Below, piece after piece: positions 1-8,818 of a stretch of DNA of 64,000 nucleotides. The stretch comes from an uncultured Lewinella sp. GTDB taxonomy: Bacteria; Bacteroidota; Bacteroidia; Chitinophagales; Saprospiraceae. Location of the stretch: positions 186,001 to 250,000 of the forward strand of contig CALMYQ010000101.1 in assembly GCA_937873655.1 (NCBI GenBank), read 5' to 3'. The notes under the pieces are model-generated. The model was not told the origin of the DNA. It worked only from the letters and a program-made list of their open reading frames with translations, and did no database searches. Position 1 is the first letter of the stretch, and each line of letters opens with the position of its first letter. The position numbers were made by a program, and so were the translations under genes.

Positions 1-2
1 GG

Positions 3-749
3 TCAGCAGTTCAGGGCGCCGCAAACGCTGATGACCTGCCCGGAAATATAGCCCGACATATCCGAACCCAGAAAAACGCAGACATCAGCCACTTCCTCGG
101 CTTTTCCAAGCCGTTTCATCGGAATATTTGTGAGGTAAGCCTCTTTGGTTTTTTCGTCCAGTTCGCCGGTCATATCCGTTTCAATGAACCCGGGCGCGAT
201 GACGTTGCAGCGAATGTTCCTGGACCCCATTTCCTTGGCGATGGATTTTGAAAAGCCGATAATGCCCGCTTTTGAGGCGGCATAATTGGCCTGGCCTGCA
301 TTCCCGGTTACCCCGACAATGGAGCTCAGGTTGATGATAGAGCCGCCCCTGTTCTTCATCATCGGGCGCAAGGCGTGTTTGGTCAGGTTGAACACAGACT
401 TGAGGTTGGTCTGTATGACCTCATCCCATTGTTCTTCGCTCATGCGCAGCATCAGGTTGTCGCGGGTGATTCCGGCATTATTGATCAATATATCCAGTCC
501 GCCGAAATCAGCCAGTACAGCGCCGACCAGGGCTTCCGCTTCGGCGTAATTGCCGGCATCCGACTTGTAGGCTTTAGCCTTTATTCCGTTTGCCGCCAGT
601 CCGGCTTCAATTTTCTTGGCCTTTTCTTCGGAGGAAAGATAAGTGAATGCAACAGAGGCGCCTTGTTCGGCGAGTCGCTGCGCGATAGCAGCTCCGATCC
701 CGCGCGATCCGCCCGTTACCAGGGCTACTTTATCCTGCAAAAGTTTCAT
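3..749 (-). CDS. fabG: 3-oxoacyl-ACP reductase (SDR family)
   Basis: Short-chain dehydrogenase that reduces 3-oxoacyl-ACP to 3-hydroxyacyl-ACP with NADPH in fatty acid elongation (cytoplasm). The Rossmann motif TGGSRGIG lies at residues 12-19, NNAG at 90-93, and the catalytic Ser (142/143), Tyr156 and Lys160 are all present. The frame is open a little upstream (to 773), but the ATG at 749 is chosen because it gives the usual short N-terminus before the first beta strand, for a family-typical 248 residues. The gene is complete; its TGA stop is at positions 5-3. The C-terminus ends in an unusual Cys-containing tail (SVCGALNC) where FabG usually ends in a glycine/methionine-rich segment. Divergent from the cytochrome peroxidase gene. 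Other SDR substrates cannot be excluded, but the motif spacing fits FabG well. Confidence 0.88.
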   Translation of the reverse strand: MKLLQDKVALVTGGSRGIGAAIAQRLAEQGASVAFTYLSSEEKAKKIEAGLAANGIKAKAYKSDAGNYAEAEALVGAVLADFGGLDILINNAGITRDNLMLRMSEEQWDEVIQTNLKSVFNLTKHALRPMMKNRGGSIINLSSIVGVTGNAGQANYAASKAGIIGFSKSIAKEMGSRNIRCNVIAPGFIETDMTGELDEKTKEAYLTNIPMKRLGKAEEVADVCVFLGSDMSGYISGQVISVCGALNC

Positions 750-888
750 TTTATGGTGTTTTTCATCCGGCACGAAGGTATAAATTATGTCGAAAATGGT
801 TAAACTTTGTTAAAATTTTGTCGGACTGCAAAAAATATTCCAACTTTAATGGTCCTTATCTCCGTCTGTATCTAAAACACTTATTCAT

Positions 889-2067
889 ATGAATACCCGG
901 ACCTTTACCTTATTGACGCTATTCGCTCTGAGCGGACTACTTACCTCTTGTTTGAAGGATAATGTCGCCGTGCAGGAATTCAATTACACCGATCAGGAAT
1001 TCTCGGTAATCAGCCGTGATCTGAACCTTCCGATTGATCGGGACAACTACCTCGTTCACCTGCCCCAGCACATGATGGGCAAAGGATTTATCCCGCCTTC
1101 CATCAACTCCGCCAAGGCAACCCTCGGACGGGTCCTGTTCTATGACACCAAACTCTCACGGAACAATTCGGTATCCTGCGCATCCTGCCACAAACAGGAA
1201 CTGGCATTCTCCGACGATCTCGCTTTCAGCAAGGGATTCGACGGGCAGCTCACCAAGCGCAATTCATTGCCGCTGGCTTCCACCGCCAATTTTGAAGCCT
1301 CGTACGGCGGCGGCGGCGCTTTCAACGGCCTTAAAGCCGGTTTTTTCTGGGATGAACGCGCCCAGAGCATCCACGATCAAAGCAAGCTGACCATCCAGGA
1401 CGATATCGAAATGGGCATGGACATGAACGCCCTGCCCGGCAAACTGGCCAACGAGGAATATTACCATATCCTGTTCAAAAAAGCCTACGGCGATGACATC
1501 ATCAATGAAAACAGGATACTGGAATCCATCCAGGAATTTGTCAACGCCTTTTTCTGCGTGGACTCCAAATTTGACGAAGGGCTGAACCGGACCAACGATC
1601 CGTTCTCCAGCTTCCCGAATTATTCCACGGCGGAAAACCTCGGCAAGTCCCTCTTCATGCAGCATTGCGCTAGCTGCCATAGCCGGGATATGTCGACCCT
1701 GTCCACCGTTGTGGCCAATAACGGGCTCGACGCGGTCTATGCCGACAAAGGCCTGGGCGGCATTTCCGGCCGCGAGCAGGATGAAGGGCTCTTCAAAGTG
1801 CCGTTCCTGAGAAATGTCGCACTGACCGCGCCCTACATGCACGACGGCAGGTTTGCCACCCTCGCTGATGTGGTTGAACATTACAGCTCCGGCATTCAGG
1901 CGAATCCCAACCTGGATCCGCTCCTATACAACCCTTCAGCCCCGGGCCAGGCGATGCAAATGAACTTCACGCAAGACCAGAAACAGGCTTTGGTGGCTTT
2001 CCTCCAGACCCTGACAGACTATAATTTCATACAGGACGCCCGATTCAGCGATCCTTTTAAAAACTGA
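889..2067 (+). CDS. Di-haem cytochrome c peroxidase, lipoprotein
   Basis: Periplasmic di-haem peroxidase of the CcpA/MauG family (reduces H2O2 with electrons from cytochrome c, or oxidises another substrate in MauG-like members). Two CXXCH haem-binding sites are visible: C97-A-S-C100-H101 and C260-A-S-C263-H264. The N-terminus is a lipoprotein signal with the lipidated cysteine at residue 21 (LLTSC). The downstream segment carries the family features PFLRNVALTAPYMHDGRF and LADVVEHY. Length (392 aa) is normal. It stands alone, followed by a hairpin terminator. Peroxidase versus MauG-like role cannot be decided from sequence alone. Confidence 0.93.
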   Translation: MNTRTFTLLTLFALSGLLTSCLKDNVAVQEFNYTDQEFSVISRDLNLPIDRDNYLVHLPQHMMGKGFIPPSINSAKATLGRVLFYDTKLSRNNSVSCASCHKQELAFSDDLAFSKGFDGQLTKRNSLPLASTANFEASYGGGGAFNGLKAGFFWDERAQSIHDQSKLTIQDDIEMGMDMNALPGKLANEEYYHILFKKAYGDDIINENRILESIQEFVNAFFCVDSKFDEGLNRTNDPFSSFPNYSTAENLGKSLFMQHCASCHSRDMSTLSTVVANNGLDAVYADKGLGGISGREQDEGLFKVPFLRNVALTAPYMHDGRFATLADVVEHYSSGIQANPNLDPLLYNPSAPGQAMQMNFTQDQKQALVAFLQTLTDYNFIQDARFSDPFKN

Positions 2068-2090
2068 TTTTAAACCGGTATCTTTACCAG

Positions 2091-2151
2091 AAGTCGTAAG
2101 TTTGCCGTCCGCAACGGATACTTTCCGCGGGTCAGACTTACGACTTTTTTT
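2091..2151 (+). terminator. Intrinsic terminator after the peroxidase gene
   Basis: An 11-bp perfect inverted repeat (aagtcgtaagt at 2091-2101, acttacgactt at 2136-2146) with a 34-nt loop is followed by a run of seven T (2145-2151). It sits 24 nt after the peroxidase stop and ends 26 nt before the next start. The loop is larger than in standard intrinsic terminators and contains a small CCG/CGG stem. Confidence 0.6.
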
Positions 2152-2176
2152 ATTTGATCAATGTTCAATATCCGCT

Positions 2177-2563
2177 ATGAAAAAGCTTTCATTCCTGTTT
2201 TTGCTGCTGCTGCTCGCCAGCCCGGTTATCCTCTCAGCGCAAGCCACGGTGGCCGAAGAAACCATTGAGGCTGACGACGAATCCTACCAATATTGCCTGC
2301 TGATCGGGCGCCCCAGGGCCTTTACCAACAAGATCAGCGTCTCCGTTGATTTTGGTGAAGAACGCGCCTTCTTCCAAGACACCCGGTTGCGGGACGAACA
2401 GACGGGAAAGGTAAAGACCTTCAATTCCATGATCGATGCGCTGAATTTCATGGGGCAGGACGGGTGGAAATTCGTCCAGGCCTACGTGGTGTTTGAGAAC
2501 AACCTCAGCAATATCCACTGGATCCTGCGCAAGCGGGCGCCGGTCCCGGTCTCAAAGGATTGA
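2177..2563 (+). CDS. Small secreted protein, DUF4177-like
   Basis: A 128-residue protein with an N-terminal signal peptide (MKKLSFLFLLLLLASPVILS, cleavage probably before AQA). The mature part has a pattern of strand-rich sequence, then SMIDALNFMGQDGWKFVQAY and a final HWILRKR strand, which resembles the small DUF4177-type fold (helix with LN..G..GW, then a strand ending in a basic residue). The ATG at 2177 is chosen over an in-frame TTG at 2102 because it starts the signal peptide and lies after the terminator hairpin. No enzymatic motif is visible, and function is unknown. It converges on the FGE-like gene with 8 nt between the stop codons. Confidence 0.7.
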   Translation: MKKLSFLFLLLLLASPVILSAQATVAEETIEADDESYQYCLLIGRPRAFTNKISVSVDFGEERAFFQDTRLRDEQTGKVKTFNSMIDALNFMGQDGWKFVQAYVVFENNLSNIHWILRKRAPVPVSKD

Positions 2564-2571
2564 CCCTCTGC

Positions 2572-5427
2572 TCAGGGGTCTGCCACGCAACGGAATCCCA
2601 CCGTCGCATTCCTTTCAAAACCCGGAGAAACCCTGAGCAGCTTCTGCTGATAGGTCAGCTCCCTGGGGCCGCCCTCGACGTACCACCAGCTGGAGGTCGG
2701 CAGAAAATAACTGCCGCCCTTCAGGATGATATAATAGTTGGCGCCGTTGTCGTACAGGTCGTTGGTCAACTGCCAGACGCAGCCTACCAGGTCTTCCAAT
2801 CCATAGGGGTTTGCGCCTTTGGGGTACGCGCCGACGGCATAAGGCCTGCCGTTGCCCGTATTGCACAGTTGGGAATCGACCTGGAGCCTGGAAACGGTTA
2901 GGGTATTGGTAATCACCTGTTCTTTGCGTTCCACCCTCGCGTTTTTATCCCACGGCCATTCCCGGCCGTCGCCCGCCTGAGCGGCGTATTGCCATTCTGC
3001 TTCGGTGGGCAATCGTTTGCCGGCCCAATCCGCATAGGCCCTGGCGTCCTCATAGGCGATATAGACCACCGGAAAACGCTCCTCCCCTGCCGGGATTCTT
3101 CCGCCGGCCCAATGCTTCAGAAAGTTGGCGGTATCCGCCGGATGATAACCGGTGGCTTTCAGAAATTGTGCAAATTCCTGATTGGTGACCGGATATTTAT
3201 CCATGTAAAAAGCCTTCATGCCGACGGCATCTCCTGCGGGGCCCGGGTTGGGAATGAAATTGTCGCCATAGGTGGTTTTCATCGGGAATCTGCCCGCCGG
3301 TATCAGGACCATATCCCCAGGCCAGGCAGCTGGTTTTGGGGTATGTTCCGCATGGCTGATCAGGCGGGCCGTACCGGGTGGGATTTCGAATACAGCCTCA
3401 TCTGACAATTCATTTTTTGCGAAGGCCTGTACAACGAATTTCCCTTCATACCGGCCGAAATGATCCGTCAGCCTGATCCGGTGTTCGCCGGCGGGTAAAA
3501 CCAGCGGGGTTTTGTCATAAGCGGGATTGCCGGGCCAGATTTTGAGTTGATCGCCGCGCATTGCGGAAACGGTCAGCCAGTCTCCGTTTTGCCGCACCAA
3601 AAGGTCCTCCTTCAACCGGGCAACGGCGCCCACCGCGCCTTCGTTATTGGTGCCCAGCCATTGTTTGGAAAATCCGTCGACGCTTGCATGAGCAAAGTAT
3701 TTTCCGTCAATGGTGTCGACGGCTGCCGGCCGGTGATTCCACAGATCGAAATAATGGTAACCTTCTTCGGGATGAATTTCAAACAACGGGGCGTCAAATC
3801 CTTCCGGGATCAGGCTGAATATCGTGAATACGATTTTGCCGTTCAACGGCCATTTATTCACATAAATCCCGTCGGCTGTGGTCGGGATGAGGGGCGTAAA
3901 TCCCTGCTGAACGAAATTGGAGGTGTTTTCCCTCAGGATCATGAGCGTTCTGCCCCAAAAGCGGTAATCCTCTTCCGCCCAATCCGGGCGCCCCGGCCGG
4001 AAAATGTTCAACTCGGTTCCGTAACCGTTGAATAAGGAAAGCGCATATTCCCGCCGGATACGCTCCTGGTACAATTCGGCCACCCTGAAAATGGCAAATT
4101 CGGGTTTGATGAATTTATTGAGATTCAGCATGGGCGGATAATAGAGCGCATTGTGGACCCTGCCGGAAACGATGGTGGTCATATCCTTCGGCACAGCCAT
4201 GCCTTCGCTGTACATGATCACACCCGGCTTTACCCGGTCGGCGGCCAGTTGGTGCTCAGGGCTGCTTTTTCCCTCTGTGTCCAGCACCACACCGTCGGCA
4301 TCGGTCTCTTCGATCATGGCTGACATGCCGGCGTGATGGTCTTCCCAGCGGGTGCTTTCGTCCCAGGGGTTATAGGAAATAAAGAACCTGGCGCCGTTGT
4401 CGCGGCAATCCTCCGCCAGTTCCCTGATTCTGGAAGTTCCGCCCGGCAGGTCGCGCAACAAATCCCATTGATTGCGCTGGTCCAGGCCCAGGGTCGGCCA
4501 GTTCTGCCAGATGCCGATCACGTCATTGCCGCCGTACAACCGCTTGCTTTCTTCGATAAAGGATCTGAGCCGGTAACCGCCGTTTTGCTGATCGTAGAAT
4601 GCGTGATCCCAGGCCATGATCAGGTGCATGGCATAGGCGTGGCGGATCCATTCCAGGTCTTTGCGTTCGAAAAGGGAGTTGTCGAAATCCTTGAGGTCGT
4701 AAAGGTATCGCTTCTGGAACATCAGCCTGAGCCCTTCCTGCCATTCGCCCTGGTAATAATCCGCCCAAATCCGGTAGGTCACCTGCCCGCCGGGATAAAG
4801 CACGGTTGAAAAACGGCGCCGCCGGGCCTTTTCCCGGTCCCAGCTCACCCGTCTGGCCAGGGCGGCCACGCTCAGGCCCTCCCTATCGGTCGGAATTGCA
4901 GCATACCCCAGTTCCCATGCGTTGTCAGGCAGGATGACGTTGACCGGCTCGCGCCCCGGCAGGAACAAATGGCTGCGGGAGAGGCCGTGATTGCCCTTCC
5001 CGGTGATGTACGGATACCTGGAAGAAAGCCCGAACGGGACGACGTTGTGGAGTTCAATCGTATCCCTTGAGCCGTTGATGAAGGTCAGGGTCGCTTCCCA
5101 TCCCTGATTCCCGGGAAGCCCTTTGGCAAAACCGACACCGATCGCTCCAATCCGGATGAAAGCGGAGTCTGGCGTAAAATAGTCACAGACGGCGTTTTGG
5201 GAGTCCAGCCATTTCTCGCCGACCTGGAAAGCGACCAGCGGATGGGTAAAGACCGGTTTGCAGGCGCCCAAATCCGGTCCTGTTAAGAAAAGCGGTTGCA
5301 AATTCGCTTCCGAAAGCCGGATAGAATTCAGTGTCGCTCCGGTTTGTCCCGGCAAAATGCCTGGATTCAGCAGCATGCAACAGGACAAAAGCCGGACTAT
5401 CCGGAAAATCCGCGGTTGTTGTTTCAT
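2572..5427 (-). CDS. Secreted glycosidase-like protein fused to an FGE-like (SUMF1) domain
   Basis: A 951-residue exported protein. After a signal peptide comes a beta-rich region, then about residues 230-500 with features of a TIM-barrel glycoside hydrolase (IGIWQNWPTLGLDQRN; FFISYNPWDESTRWED; ADGVVLDTEGKSSPEHQ; VIMYSEGMA), which looks like a clan of alpha-galactosidase-type enzymes but matches no family I can name. Residues from about 700 to 951 form an FGE-sulfatase/SUMF1 domain (MVLIPAGRF; YPVTNQEFAQFL; RLPTEAEWQYAA; GLEDLVGCVWQLTNDLY; ILKGGSYF; VGFRCVADP). The catalytic cysteine pair of true formylglycine-generating enzyme, normally in the segment after GGSY, is replaced by LPTSSWWYVEGG, so a binding rather than catalytic role is inferred. 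The ATG at 5427 overlaps the stop of the upstream membrane gene (ATGA), which decides the start and suggests translational coupling. Confidence 0.75.
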   Translation of the reverse strand: MKQQPRIFRIVRLLSCCMLLNPGILPGQTGATLNSIRLSEANLQPLFLTGPDLGACKPVFTHPLVAFQVGEKWLDSQNAVCDYFTPDSAFIRIGAIGVGFAKGLPGNQGWEATLTFINGSRDTIELHNVVPFGLSSRYPYITGKGNHGLSRSHLFLPGREPVNVILPDNAWELGYAAIPTDREGLSVAALARRVSWDREKARRRRFSTVLYPGGQVTYRIWADYYQGEWQEGLRLMFQKRYLYDLKDFDNSLFERKDLEWIRHAYAMHLIMAWDHAFYDQQNGGYRLRSFIEESKRLYGGNDVIGIWQNWPTLGLDQRNQWDLLRDLPGGTSRIRELAEDCRDNGARFFISYNPWDESTRWEDHHAGMSAMIEETDADGVVLDTEGKSSPEHQLAADRVKPGVIMYSEGMAVPKDMTTIVSGRVHNALYYPPMLNLNKFIKPEFAIFRVAELYQERIRREYALSLFNGYGTELNIFRPGRPDWAEEDYRFWGRTLMILRENTSNFVQQGFTPLIPTTADGIYVNKWPLNGKIVFTIFSLIPEGFDAPLFEIHPEEGYHYFDLWNHRPAAVDTIDGKYFAHASVDGFSKQWLGTNNEGAVGAVARLKEDLLVRQNGDWLTVSAMRGDQLKIWPGNPAYDKTPLVLPAGEHRIRLTDHFGRYEGKFVVQAFAKNELSDEAVFEIPPGTARLISHAEHTPKPAAWPGDMVLIPAGRFPMKTTYGDNFIPNPGPAGDAVGMKAFYMDKYPVTNQEFAQFLKATGYHPADTANFLKHWAGGRIPAGEERFPVVYIAYEDARAYADWAGKRLPTEAEWQYAAQAGDGREWPWDKNARVERKEQVITNTLTVSRLQVDSQLCNTGNGRPYAVGAYPKGANPYGLEDLVGCVWQLTNDLYDNGANYYIILKGGSYFLPTSSWWYVEGGPRELTYQQKLLRVSPGFERNATVGFRCVADP

Positions 5428-6248
5428 ATCATTAGGGTGGTGATCCAAACTGCGAGAAACTGAAAGATCATCATGCCGTCCATGAGGCCTGAATAATAAT
5501 AATCGTGCCGTTCGGGGCGGGAGCCGGCCACCAGTCCAACGGTAACGACGGTGGTGACGCCTGTTCCGATCAAAACATCACCGGCATACAATCCGCGACC
5601 AAAATTGACAGCGGCAAGGGAAAAAGCCAGGATGAGGCATCCGGCCGATACCCATACGGTGCGCCGGCGGCCGAGCAAGCGGGGTAAAGTCCTGACCCCG
5701 GTCAGTGTGTCGACCGGCAGGTCCCGGAGGTCGAACGGGAGGGTGATGGCAAAGATGAACAGGAATCGTTCCAGGGCCATCAGCCAGATCCCGGCCTCCA
5801 GGTGGCGGTGAAGCTCCACGGCCGGAGCGAGCACTGTAAAAGCCGTCCAGACTACCGCGATGAGAAAGATCTTGATGTCGTTGAAATCACGAAGGCGCTT
5901 GCCCTTGAAGAAAGGAATGACATACCCGCCGCCCAACAGGCCCGGAAACAGCAGCCATGGCCAGATCCGGATCGGAATTTTGAACCAATACCAGGCGGCA
6001 GCGACCGCGGAAACGCCCGCGTAGAAAAGAATGTGACTGGTAAACCGGGAAATGACCGCAAACCGGCCTTTGTCCTTAAAGGCCTGGACCTTATTCAGGC
6101 CGATGATCCGGTGGAGGCCGTACAGCGAAAGGGTACCGAAGAACACGAATGCCGCCACGGGTGAAAACCGGAAGGCCCCTGTCAGTACAAACTGCGTTTG
6201 AAAGGCAAGCGCCAGGGCGCAGGCTGCGATCCATAGATTGCCGTACAA
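5424..6248 (-). CDS. UbiA-like prenyltransferase family membrane protein
   Basis: A multi-pass membrane protein of about 274 residues with seven or eight hydrophobic segments. The second aspartate-rich motif of UbiA-type prenyltransferases is recognisable (LPFDLRDLPVDTLTGVRTLP), but the first motif (NxxxDxxxD) is not seen; the equivalent loop reads GLHRIIGLNKVQAFKDKG. It may therefore be a divergent or non-catalytic member. The start is uncertain: the frame begins with TTG at 6248 and stays open into the upstream peptidase gene, and no ATG lies near. The stop overlaps the start of the next gene by four bases, so the pair is probably co-translated. Substrate unknown. Confidence 0.65.
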   Translation of the reverse strand: MYGNLWIAACALALAFQTQFVLTGAFRFSPVAAFVFFGTLSLYGLHRIIGLNKVQAFKDKGRFAVISRFTSHILFYAGVSAVAAAWYWFKIPIRIWPWLLFPGLLGGGYVIPFFKGKRLRDFNDIKIFLIAVVWTAFTVLAPAVELHRHLEAGIWLMALERFLFIFAITLPFDLRDLPVDTLTGVRTLPRLLGRRRTVWVSAGCLILAFSLAAVNFGRGLYAGDVLIGTGVTTVVTVGLVAGSRPERHDYYYSGLMDGMMIFQFLAVWITTLMI

Positions 6249-6294
6249 AAAAAGATCGATTACGGCGTACAGTCCCCGCGTGAGGTTCCGGTGG

Positions 6295-7374
6295 CTAAAA
6301 ATATTTGAAATTATGTCCGTATTCTATTTTCAACAAAGTTTCGTAGATCAGGCGGATCACATTTTCAACATCCTCCTTATGCGCCATTTCGACGGTGGTA
6401 TGCATGTACCGCAGCGGCAGGGAGATCAGCGCCGAAGCTACGCCGCCGTTGGAGTAGGCAAAGGCGTCGGTATCCGTTCCTGTGCCCCGGGAGGAAGCTT
6501 CGCGCTGAATGGGAATATTCTTTTCAGCGGCCGTGTTAATGATCAGCTGCAGCAGCTTGTTGTGGACAGCCGGCGCATAGGTGACCGAAGGGCCTTTGCC
6601 GCTGCGGATATCGCCGATCACCTTGGGCTTGACCAGCGGCGTATGGGTGTCGTGGGTGACATCCGTGACGATAGCGACCTGCGGTTTGATGGATTGGGCG
6701 ATCATTTCCGCGCCGCGAAGCCCCACCTCTTCCTGTACCGAATTCACGACGTAAAGGGTGTACGGCAACTGGATCTTGTTCTCTTTGAGCATCCGGACAA
6801 CCTCGGCGATGCAGAAACCGCCCATCCGGTTGTCGAGAGCCCGGCCGACGAAGTAGCGGTCGTTCAGCACGATCATTTCATCTTCGTAGGTCACCACGCA
6901 GCCTACATGAATGCCCATTTCCAGGACCTCATCCTTGTTCTTGGCGCCGACGTCGATGAAAATGTTTTCGATGCTGGGCGTCAATTTGGCATCCTCACCC
7001 CGGCGGGTATGGATGGCCGGCCAGCCGAAAACGCCTTTGATGATGCCTTTGTCGGTGTGGATATTGACCCGTTTGGACGGCGCGATCATATGATCGGAGC
7101 CTCCGTTGCGGATCACATTGATAAACCCTTCATCCGTGATGTAATGAACGAACCAGGAAATCTCATCGGCATGGCCTTCGATCACGACCTTGAAATCCTT
7201 ACCCGGATTAATGACGCCGTAAACGGTTCCATAGGTATCTATCGACCAATCATCGATATAGGGTCGGATATAGTCAAGCCAGAGTTTTTGTCCTTCAGAC
7301 TCGAACCCGGTTGGAGATGCATTATTTAGATATTGCCTTAAAAAGGCTTCTGATTGGGAATTAAGGATTGGCAT
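6295..7374 (-). CDS. M42 family metallo-aminopeptidase
   Basis: Cytoplasmic di-zinc/cobalt aminopeptidase of the M42 (glutamyl aminopeptidase/cellulase M, TET) family, acting on small peptides. Expected metal ligands and catalytic residues are in place: H68 and D70 in EGHAD, D181 in LDNRMGG, the Glu pair E215/E216 in VQEEVGLRG, D238 and H324 in RYMHTTVE. Length (359 aa) is normal and there is no signal peptide. It lies 50 nt downstream of pyrE and 46 nt upstream of the UbiA-like gene on the same strand, so co-transcription is likely. Confidence 0.92.
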   Translation of the reverse strand: MPILNSQSEAFLRQYLNNASPTGFESEGQKLWLDYIRPYIDDWSIDTYGTVYGVINPGKDFKVVIEGHADEISWFVHYITDEGFINVIRNGGSDHMIAPSKRVNIHTDKGIIKGVFGWPAIHTRRGEDAKLTPSIENIFIDVGAKNKDEVLEMGIHVGCVVTYEDEMIVLNDRYFVGRALDNRMGGFCIAEVVRMLKENKIQLPYTLYVVNSVQEEVGLRGAEMIAQSIKPQVAIVTDVTHDTHTPLVKPKVIGDIRSGKGPSVTYAPAVHNKLLQLIINTAAEKNIPIQREASSRGTGTDTDAFAYSNGGVASALISLPLRYMHTTVEMAHKEDVENVIRLIYETLLKIEYGHNFKYF

Positions 7375-7424
7375 AATCGTTTTGTTCGCCTTATGAACGG
7401 GATAAAAATAGTAATTATTTTAAA

Positions 7425-8072
7425 CTATGGTTGCGTCTGTTGCCACTTGTTGCTCCAGCCTTCCGGATTCCGGCGCCAATCGCCCAGGGTAGCCATATCA
7501 TTCGCTTCGATATACCCCTGGTTTCTGGCTTGTTCGATCAGAACGCTGTAACCGGAAAGTGTGTTCACCGGGCATTCTGCGTTTGTGAAAGCCGCGGCGG
7601 CTTTTTCGAATTCATAGGTAAAAACCGCCAGGGCGCCGATCACCTGATACCCGGCTGAACGGAGGGCTTCAACTGCTGCCAGGCTGGATCCGCCGGTGGA
7701 GATCAGGTCCTCAACGACCAATACCCGGGCCCCGGGCGTCAGCTCACCCTCAATCTGGTTTTGCCTGCCGTGCCCTTTGGCTTTGTCGCGGACGTAGGCA
7801 AACGGGAGATCCAGTTGTTGCGCCAGCAGCACGCCGTGAGCGATCCCGGCCGTAGCTACCCCGGCGATCGCATCGAACGGCCGGAAAGATCCGGATAATT
7901 CGACAAAACAACTGACGACAAAGCGCCTGACTTCGGGGTGCGACAAAATCAGCCGGTTATCGCAATAGATCGGCGAACGGAGCCCTGACGCCCAGGTAAA
8001 CGGGTTTTGCGGACTCAATTTAATTGCCTTTATTTGCAATAATCTGCTGGCGACTTCAGCGGGAATATCCAT
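7425..8072 (-). CDS. pyrE: Orotate phosphoribosyltransferase
   Basis: Converts orotate and PRPP to orotidine 5'-monophosphate in de novo pyrimidine synthesis. The PRPP-binding loop VLVVEDLISTGGSS is at residues 117-130, and the flexible catalytic loop YVRDKAKGHG at 93-102 supplies the conserved Lys and His. Length is 215 residues, normal for the family. It is divergent from the Nudix gene with only 62 nt between starts. A -7-like box lies on the minus strand at 8139-8132. Confidence 0.95.
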   Translation of the reverse strand: MDIPAEVASRLLQIKAIKLSPQNPFTWASGLRSPIYCDNRLILSHPEVRRFVVSCFVELSGSFRPFDAIAGVATAGIAHGVLLAQQLDLPFAYVRDKAKGHGRQNQIEGELTPGARVLVVEDLISTGGSSLAAVEALRSAGYQVIGALAVFTYEFEKAAAAFTNAECPVNTLSGYSVLIEQARNQGYIEANDMATLGDWRRNPEGWSNKWQQTQP

Positions 8073-8131
8073 GTTGCGATTTTTAGTCCTGACCTCGCGC
8101 TTCCGGACAAGCGGGAGCCAAAAAGAAACGG

Positions 8132-8139
8132 CAAATGTA
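8132..8139 (-). promoter_or_regulatory. Candidate -7 promoter box for pyrE
   Basis: The minus strand reads TACATTTG, matching the Bacteroidota -7 consensus TAnnTTTG, 59 nt upstream of the pyrE start. It overlaps the start codon of the divergent Nudix gene. No convincing -33 TTTG was seen at the usual distance. Confidence 0.35.
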
Positions 8140-8773
8140 CAAAGTTTACATTAATGACACGCCCCTCATCTTAAGTCCCGACCTTCCTGACAGGAATCAA
8201 TCCGAGCAGGACGGTCACATGGTAGCCCGGTATAGCGGCAAGCCCAAAACGCTGTTTAACTACATCGATCTGCTGGAAAAATCGCGCAACTGGCAATCCG
8301 TAACCCTGTACGATCCCGATTTCGACAGGTTGAAAAGCGATTTTCTGGGGCATTTCAAAAAAATTGAAGCGGCCGGCGGGTTGATCTTCAATCCGGCGCA
8401 TGAAATGTTGTTCATTTATCGTCTCGGTTTCTGGGATCTTCCGAAAGGTAAACTGGAGAAGGGCGAAACACCGGAAGAAGCTGCACTGCGGGAAGTGGAA
8501 GAAGAGACCGGGCTAAACCGGCTGTCGCTGAAAAGCAAAGCCGGCGAGACCTACCACACCTACCGGGTAGACAGCAAAAAAAGAGTGCTGAAAACGACCC
8601 ATTGGTACTATATTGATTCGGCTGATACCGCTTTGAAGGTCCAGCACGAGGAAGACATTGAAAAGGGTGAATGGGCCTCTCCGAAGGAATTCCTGGAAGG
8701 CCCGGAAGGCGCCTTGCTGTACCGAAGCCTTCGCGATTTTTTGTTGGAGACCTGCCATGAGTTAATTTCATAA
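8135..8773 (+). CDS. Nudix hydrolase
   Basis: Hydrolyses a nucleoside diphosphate linked to another moiety. The Nudix box GX5EX7REUXEEXGU is matched exactly at residues 105-127 (G105, E111, R119, E120, E123, E124, G126). The 212-residue protein has about 75 extra N-terminal residues before the Nudix fold, which could be a substrate-specific domain. It runs in the same direction as tdh, 45 nt upstream. Substrate cannot be read from sequence. Confidence 0.9.
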   Translation: MYKVYINDTPLILSPDLPDRNQSEQDGHMVARYSGKPKTLFNYIDLLEKSRNWQSVTLYDPDFDRLKSDFLGHFKKIEAAGGLIFNPAHEMLFIYRLGFWDLPKGKLEKGETPEEAALREVEEETGLNRLSLKSKAGETYHTYRVDSKKRVLKTTHWYYIDSADTALKVQHEEDIEKGEWASPKEFLEGPEGALLYRSLRDFLLETCHELIS

Positions 8774-8790
8774 ACCGTACTAAATTCCAC

Positions 8791-8798
8791 TATCTTTG
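8791..8798 (+). promoter_or_regulatory. -7 promoter box for tdh
   Basis: TATCTTTG followed by C, the typical Bacteroidota -7 element, 20 nt before the tdh ATG. This implies a very short leader. A clear -33 TTTG is absent. Confidence 0.5.
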
Positions 8799-8818
8799 CC
8801 CCGTCCTAACCACCATGC

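Noticed and set aside
6238..7329. Plus-strand open frame of 363 codons opposite the M42 peptidase
   Set aside because: The peptidase has all metal ligands; the opposite frame has no recognisable sequence.
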